Shown here in pieces: positions 59,130 through 64,000 of a DNA stretch of 64,000 nucleotides. The stretch's first letter is position 1. Each line of letters opens with the position of its first letter. This stretch comes from Steinernema hermaphroditum (taxonomy: Eukaryota > Nematoda > Chromadorea > Rhabditida > Steinernematidae). Position numbers and translations under genes: made by a program. The notes under the pieces are model-generated. The model was given only the letters and a program-made list of their open reading frames with translations. It was not told the DNA's origin and made no database searches. The stretch is taken from NCBI GenBank assembly GCA_030435675.1, contig CM059621.1:5270001-5334000 (forward strand), given 5' to 3'.

Positions 59130-59697
59130 TGTTCTCAGCGATCGGTCGGGTCGTCCACTCGCTCTCTCTCTCTGAGGCTGTCTGGGCCGAATGAGTTGAG
59201 TGAGCGGTCGTTCTCGGCCGTCGTTGTTGCTGCAATGATCGCCCTGGCTCCCAGAAGGCCTGGAACACCAGGAAGCCGTAGTTCCGCCGTCTTGCCAAGA
59301 AGCTAGTCACTGCCGCCCGACTCCGCCGCCAGAGAAGTCGAAGTCTCGCTGAAAGTCCGCGCAGTCAGTCTGATGGTTCCCGGTTCGTCCGTTGTGCTCC
59401 ACCGACGCGTTTCATTCGGATGCCGTTCTTCGCGTGTCTCCTGCGAAAACTGCCGAAGAAGCTCTTCAACTCCGACGTCCGCGCCGCCACCTGAGTTGAA
59501 GACAGATGCACTGTGCTCCACCGTCTCCGGGGTCAACTCTACGCCTCTCTGATGCCCGCGCACACTAATGGGATCGCCGTGTTCTACTCTGATGTGCCGA
59601 AGTCAGAAGAAGACCGGCGACTACAGAGTGACAATGTGTTTCATATATATGACGTCTCGCAAGGCGTAAGCCTTAGATACGAGAAATAAACTCGTAA
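59130..59697 (+). repeat. R1 dispersed repeat, full-length copy
   Basis: Very similar to 50733-51346 throughout, with small internal deletions. It has the same GATCGGTCGGGTCGTCCACTCGC start and the same TACGAGAAATAAACTCGTA hairpin end. The next R1 copy begins about 15 bp downstream, in the same orientation. Confidence 0.85.
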
Positions 59698-59710
59698 ACT
59701 CGTACTTTAT

Positions 59711-59985
59711 AACGGGTCTTTTATTTGTCTCCCAGTGGGTCGTCCACTCGCTCTCTCTCAAGTTCACTCAGAAGTCTTGCCAAGATGGTCATCACCACCG
59801 CCACGCCAGAGATGGGATCTCTCCGTTCATCAACCGAAAGCAGCTTCGCCTGTATTCGTATTATACTGTATTCGACTCCGATATTGCGCCCTGTGCGGAA
59901 CAGAGAAGAATACCAGCCGCTACGGTGTGACCTCTTTTTCGGATCATGATAGGTGTATAGCACGGCGTAATACGGTATAGATAAG
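59711..59985 (+). repeat. R1 dispersed repeat, internally deleted, head-to-tail with the previous copy
   Basis: GGGTCTTTTATTTGTCTCCCAGTGGGTCGTCCACTCGCTCTCTCTC is followed directly by a 3'-half segment (AACAGAGAAGAATACCAGCCGCTACGGTGTGAC). The middle is missing. Confidence 0.7.
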
Positions 59986-59999
59986 GGTATCCCATAGGC

Positions 60000-60900
60000 A
60001 AAACTCGAAACTTGACTGTACAGCACTTAAATATTTATTTATAAATGATCTTTATCATTTGGTTCATCTGATTTCATGCGCTCTTTTTAGCATATGTGTT
60101 ATAGGATGTGCTTATAAGAAAAGTAAAAGTCAGCAACTAGTTGTTTTTCAAACTTGTCCAAGTTTTGACTATCCTATTTTTATACACCGACTTGTTATTG
60201 CTCGTCCCAGTAAATGCGTGTAATTAACTACCTTTTTGTATGTTTGGCATTCTCAAAACAAATAGCATACAAATTAGCATATATAAACGGCGGCGCCTAA
60301 GATTGCAGTTATAGTATTTCGGAGCACCACTCGCTTTTTTAACCTTCATTTTGCATTGACTTCTCTTGTTTTCTTTTTCTTTTCGTTTTCTCGTTTCGAA
60401 CTTTCTTTTGTTGTGATGCCACAAGCTGAAACTCATAAGAGTTATGTTCAACCAATTGGAAAACGTGATTCTTACAAAATAGTTATTCTAATATGAATTT
60501 TTGATCTCTGTCGGATGTGCCATCGGTCGGTAACGTTTACGATGGGCATGCGAGATTAGCGTTGTCTGTATCATTTAAAGGGTCATGGCGCAAATCAAAC
60601 AGTTTTTAAACAAAAAACATTCTTTGTACCTTGTTTCCCTGGTTGCTAGACATGATGATGAAATAGATTTATCGAAAAAATCCAGCAGTTTCCAAGGAAT
60701 GACAAGAAATAGACCAAAAGCGCCGTACGACCACTTTACGATCAAAACGCCACATAGAAATGGCGTCGTCCTCTTGCCATGCTTCAATTGAATAACCGAA
60801 TATAAACAAGTCCTTATTCTCCCTCTAATATTGCAGCATTTTTTCCAAGTAGTTCCAAATAGAACACTGGAAATGTACATAGGCTATGTTGTGAGATATG
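60000..60900. other. Spacer before the LTR retroelement
   Basis: AT-rich; no gene seen. Confidence 0.35.
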
Positions 60901-60935
60901 CGGAATTCCGGCGGGCTCTATAAGTCGGGGCAGTC

Positions 60936-61015
60936 ACAACTGCCAGGGGGTTTGCTGTCCGATCAACCAGACGCTCAGAGAGCGAGTGAAGGACCACCGC
61001 CACCGCGACACGAGT
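60936..61015 (+). repeat. Short dispersed repeat shared with 2612-2695
   Basis: GGGGGTTTGCTGTCCGATCAACCAGACGCTCAGAGAGCGAGTGA and the following CACCGCCACCGCGACACG match 2612-2695 in order. Confidence 0.55.
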
Positions 61016-61194
61016 GAGAGTCCCAACGCAAACGGAAACCGGCCAAAAAAAACGCCGAAATTTCCGTATTATGGGAGCGGAAACGGCATTCCGCTCATCC
61101 GTGACACAATTAATACGGTAACCGCCAGGACAGAATAGGCAGCTATGCTCACATAAGTGCTCACATAAACCGACCGTCGCTCACATTATGTTTA

Positions 61195-61455
61195 TGTAGA
61201 AATTCAGTGACTGAGAAGCTCAATAGAGCACGACCCTGTGAGTATGTGGGGGACTCGGAGACAGCAGACTCAATAAACCACTTTACTCTAAAGTCACACA
61301 ACAGAAGACTGGCGGGCAGATCCGCCAAATTATTACACAGTCTGGAAGAAAGGGGGGCGGGATGCGGATTTCGTCGTATTCACGACATTCCCGCCCTAGG
61401 TTGACAATTTTGGGGTAGACATTTGATATATATATGTATGGAGGGGGACATTACA
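61195..61455 (-). repeat. Candidate 3' LTR of the envelope-bearing retroelement
   Basis: On the minus strand it begins TGTAATGTCCCCCTCC, overlapping the envelope stop codon, and ends TTTCTACA, giving 261 bp with TG...CA ends. The partner LTR lies outside the window, so the boundaries are tentative. No AATAAA was seen inside. Confidence 0.4.
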
Positions 61456-63241
61456 ATGTTGCCTGCTTTCCAATTTGTCGGATTAACTTGATAGGTAGGC
61501 AAATTATTGCCACCATAAGCTTCAGCAGGAGGTGGAGAATGCAGGGCCCGCAGCAGTAAGTGATTAGAAGTGCTAATCCGACGATGATTGCGAGCATTAC
61601 AGCGAACTGTAAATACTCTTTGAATTCCTTCAGGAGTCCAAACAGGTCGAAGTCGAATAGATTGGACAAATCGAAATCCCAGTCGAGGTCATCGTTATCC
61701 TTTGATTGATTTCTGCTTGCTGAGGTGTTTAGTGGTTTCGCCTGGAGTGGGTGGAAATACAGTTTTCCTTGCAGTTGGACTTCTCCTATTCCTCTTCCAC
61801 AGCTTGTTTCACACAATTCCGTGAAATTGATGGCGTCTGCGTGAAACTTCAGCTTGTTCTGCTTCCCCTCCGGCTGGCAGTTGACGAGGAAGGACTGCCT
61901 TTTGCACTGTATTTCTCCTACTATTCTTCTTGTTCTTGATGTGCAGGTGATGGTGACTTCGGCTCCTTTGTCACATTTGTAGCAGCCGGTGACTTTTGAT
62001 GCCTGCATTTGGCATAAGTCCGTATGTATCTCTTGTGTCTGCTCTCCAACAAAATCGTTGATGTTGACAAATATTTCTGCTGACACAGCTTGTTCTATTT
62101 CGCTTATGAGCTGCTCCCTGTCGACGAAGAATTTGTATGGAGGTCGAATTGCTGGCAGTCGCATTGTAATGTTGTCTAGTGGCGCCGTTATTGTATCTTC
62201 GGCGGCACATATGCAGGCAACAGATGTTTCGGCGGGTGAGCAGTCACAGTGTGAGTCGACGGCGCAAGTGAGTTTTCTGGTATCGTCAGGTGTTGCACAT
62301 TCGATTGGCGGCTTTCCGATGTGATCGATGATTGCTGTTTGGGAGCCGTCAGTGACGAATTGGGTGTTGAGCATTTGGGTTGGCGATAGGCCCAGGCTGG
62401 TAACTGTGAGACGTGTCTTGGTGTCCTTGATATGGTATGGTCGATTTGGACGGAGTTGTAGTTCTCTTGTTACAGTCTTCTTGTTGCCGAAGTGTTCATA
62501 ACGGTATTCGAGATTCACTCTTGTGTCCCAGGTTGAGCAGTCGAACATTGTGTAAATACGTTCGTTTTGCGGCACATAGTAGACGCGGTAGAATAGGCAT
62601 CCGGAGCTGAAGAATAAGCAGTCGCAACCGGGTCCTCCACAGCTTGCCACACAGAAGGTTAATCCTGGGAATTCATTGCTCCTGTTGAGTTCCGGGAGCT
62701 TCGTATTGGGATTCACATCTGCGCATTTTCCTTTGGTGCAAGAGCCCACATGAGGGCAGCGCTTTACAGCAGAGACGTGGCGGGCGACACTTCGGGTAAT
62801 CAGTTGGATCTTCTTCTGGCAGACAAGTTGAATGTTCTTCCACGTAATAGTGACTTTTCCGACTTTGGATTTGTCATCATTCAGCAGGGACAGGCAGGCT
62901 GTTCGTTGTATTGGGTTGATCTTCAGTACTTCCGACAGACGTGTTGTGCATGTGCTCATGTTTTTGTAGTCGGTGCACACATGTGATGTAGTCCATAGAA
63001 GGTTGACGTCTTGGCAGGGGGTCATTTCTGCTTGTGAAGTGTGTAGAAACAACGCCACCAGAAGTATTGTGGTTTGCAGTGCAGACGTTCGGAATACGGA
63101 TCTGTTGCTTGTAGCGCTTTGTAGGCTGTTGAGGCTTATAGCTTCAGCACCTATTTCGGGTATGTCGTCGTTGAGATCGTCTTCTTCGCGGAGATGTGGT
63201 GGTCCATAGCCAATGCATTGTCCGCATGTTGTCTGCAGCAC
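61451..63241 (-). CDS. Phlebovirus-Gc-like envelope glycoprotein of an endogenous retroelement
   Basis: 596 codons, with no ATG at the start; it follows the TAG at 63242-63244 in the same frame. Residues 57-71 form an internal signal-like segment (TTILLVALFLHTSQA), as between the Gn and Gc parts of phlebovirus polyproteins. The ectodomain is Cys-rich, with a Gly/Cys/aromatic stretch at 197-215 in the position of a class II fusion loop, and a later GCYKCDKGAEVTITC motif typical of the Phlebovirus_G2 family. A membrane anchor lies at about 545-575 (FAVMLAIIVGLALLITYCC) with a short tail. In live elements it would mediate membrane fusion. The ORF is uninterrupted, implying a young copy or selection. 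Confidence 0.8.
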   Translation of the reverse strand: MLQTTCGQCIGYGPPHLREEDDLNDDIPEIGAEAISLNSLQSATSNRSVFRTSALQTTILLVALFLHTSQAEMTPCQDVNLLWTTSHVCTDYKNMSTCTTRLSEVLKINPIQRTACLSLLNDDKSKVGKVTITWKNIQLVCQKKIQLITRSVARHVSAVKRCPHVGSCTKGKCADVNPNTKLPELNRSNEFPGLTFCVASCGGPGCDCLFFSSGCLFYRVYYVPQNERIYTMFDCSTWDTRVNLEYRYEHFGNKKTVTRELQLRPNRPYHIKDTKTRLTVTSLGLSPTQMLNTQFVTDGSQTAIIDHIGKPPIECATPDDTRKLTCAVDSHCDCSPAETSVACICAAEDTITAPLDNITMRLPAIRPPYKFFVDREQLISEIEQAVSAEIFVNINDFVGEQTQEIHTDLCQMQASKVTGCYKCDKGAEVTITCTSRTRRIVGEIQCKRQSFLVNCQPEGKQNKLKFHADAINFTELCETSCGRGIGEVQLQGKLYFHPLQAKPLNTSASRNQSKDNDDLDWDFDLSNLFDFDLFGLLKEFKEYLQFAVMLAIIVGLALLITYCCGPCILHLLLKLMVAIICLPIKLIRQIGKQATL

Positions 63242-63244
63242 CTA

Positions 63245-64000
63245 TTTCGTATGACACCTATGATAATGTTCTACGAGTGGTTTCGCTTCCTTCCATTTGT
63301 TTTCGGAGTTCTTTCGGAAGAGTGCCATACATCTCGCGATCAGAGTGAACCTGATGCATATCGCAATGATAATGTATAAGGTCACGCTGGCGATTAGGAG
63401 GGTTTGAAATGGCCAACAGTGAATGTTGACTATTCTCACCAGGCAGAAGAGACAGGTTATGGCTTCACAGTAATCCGTATTTTCACACGTTTGTTGGACG
63501 AATTCCTGGGTGCCATTCTCGGTTTGAAATTTGACGATGACTTCGAATGTATGAAGTGTGAGGTCAGGTGGTAGATAGACATATTCCTCTGCTTCGGGTT
63601 CTCGCCGAATCAAGCAGTGGTGATATGTACAAATTTCCATGATTGAGACATTTTTCTGTGAGAGTCGAAGATGATCTGGGTAGCATGTGACGTTGAGAAA
63701 TTCGTTGCTGATCTCAGTGTCATTGAAGGTGCGGAGAACCTTCTTATTTTCTTCTTCTTTTTCTGTCTTGACAGGACCGTGAAATTCATTCGTTCCAGCT
63801 CCTTCCATTTCCCAGTATTTTCGTAGGTCGTTGTCTTTTTCGACGACTGTATTGCACGCAACTTTGTCTAATTCGTTGGTTGATTGTTTTCCGGAGACGA
63901 GGTAGCCAAAGGTAGTTGCGATTGCTAGTAGTCCTGACGGGAGTCTGTATTTTGGCTTTGTGTCGTCGATGATAGACCAGATGTGATCGATTTCAAGTAG
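63245..64000 (-). pseudogene. Protease-tail / envelope N-terminal reading frame, ended by TAG
   Basis: Open from the window edge and stopped by TAG at 63242-63244. Near the edge, IDHIWSIID followed by LPSGLL and TFGYLVSGK resembles the C-terminal end of the A17-type protease of BEL elements. LRKYWEMEGAG fits the linker before reverse transcriptase. About 30 residues later the sequence turns into a Cys-containing, N-glycosylatable segment with a membrane span (TLLIASVTLYIIIAICIRF, about 63430-63370), which could be a Gn-like part. Because the next ORF is in the same frame, the TAG could be a single inactivating change or a readthrough site. Confidence 0.6.

Larger units (their letters stand above)
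61195..64000 (-). mobile_element. 3' part of a BEL/Pao-type LTR retroelement with envelope
   Basis: One minus-strand reading frame is open from the window edge at 64000 to 61451, broken by a single TAG. Its first part resembles the end of a BEL/Pao aspartic protease and the linker before reverse transcriptase; the rest is envelope-like. No reverse transcriptase, RNase H or integrase motif is seen between these two parts. Nematode BEL elements with phlebovirus-like envelopes are known. Whether this copy is full-length further upstream cannot be seen. Confidence 0.75.

Noticed and set aside
1..64000. CRISPR arrays, bacterial operons, ribosomal RNA genes
   Set aside because: No regular spacer-repeat arrays, no Shine-Dalgarno-led gene strings and no rRNA-like segments. 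The window is clearly eukaryotic and intron-rich.

Overview
The window looks like nuclear DNA of a nematode, most likely a clade V rhabditid, diplogastrid or strongylid. It holds three 7TM chemoreceptor families' worth of nematode-type evidence: two intact Srt-type genes, two intact Srx-type genes and Srx fragments. It also holds an astacin with EGF and CUB domains, a Cys-rich metallothionein and neuropeptide precursors. Introns are mostly 40-50 bp with TTTCAG or TTTTAG acceptors, and several start codons follow an isolated acceptor-like motif, as expected for trans-spliced genes. The species cannot be fixed from the sequence alone. Genes are sparse, and much of the window is old repeat DNA.

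Layout. From 1 to 18 kb there is a CHH/ITP-like neurohormone gene (1583-2059, +), a metallothionein-like gene with metal-response-like and GATA-like promoter motifs (4119-4396, -), a TA-flanked MITE (10270-10640) and an amidated-neuropeptide precursor (16822-18004, +). From 18 to 25 kb there is a decayed LINE fragment, a 686-bp foldback element and an intact srt gene (23544-24809, +). From 25.9 to 38.5 kb every gene is on the minus strand: four paralogous small single-pass membrane proteins, one 11-exon astacin protease with a Pro/Ala-rich head, a Gly/Ala-rich tandem-repeat secreted protein and a 64-aa His/Tyr-rich secreted peptide. Most have a clear TATA box 30-60 bp before the ATG. From 39.7 to 41 kb lies a second intact srt gene (-), followed by about 9.7 kb with no convincing gene. 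From 51.5 to 56.6 kb two intact srx genes sit head-to-tail with a broken srx remnant between them; their 3' parts are nearly identical, introns included, which suggests gene conversion. From 61.2 kb to the end lies the 3' part of a BEL/Pao-type LTR retroelement carrying a phlebovirus-Gc-like envelope gene, with one in-frame TAG.

A GC-rich dispersed repeat of about 600 bp (called R1 here) occurs at least 13 times, in both orientations, and accounts for most GC-rich ORF-like stretches outside the real genes.

How the genes fit together. The chemoreceptors and the two neuropeptide genes are sensory and neuroendocrine. The 25.9-38.5 kb block looks like an epithelial or gland secretory set (protease, repeat protein, small peptide, small membrane proteins), judged from secretion signals, compact structure and shared TATA promoters. 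The four-member membrane-protein family is the strongest candidate for something undescribed. All exon models were built by hand from splice signals, reading phase and family resemblance. No database search or expression evidence was available.
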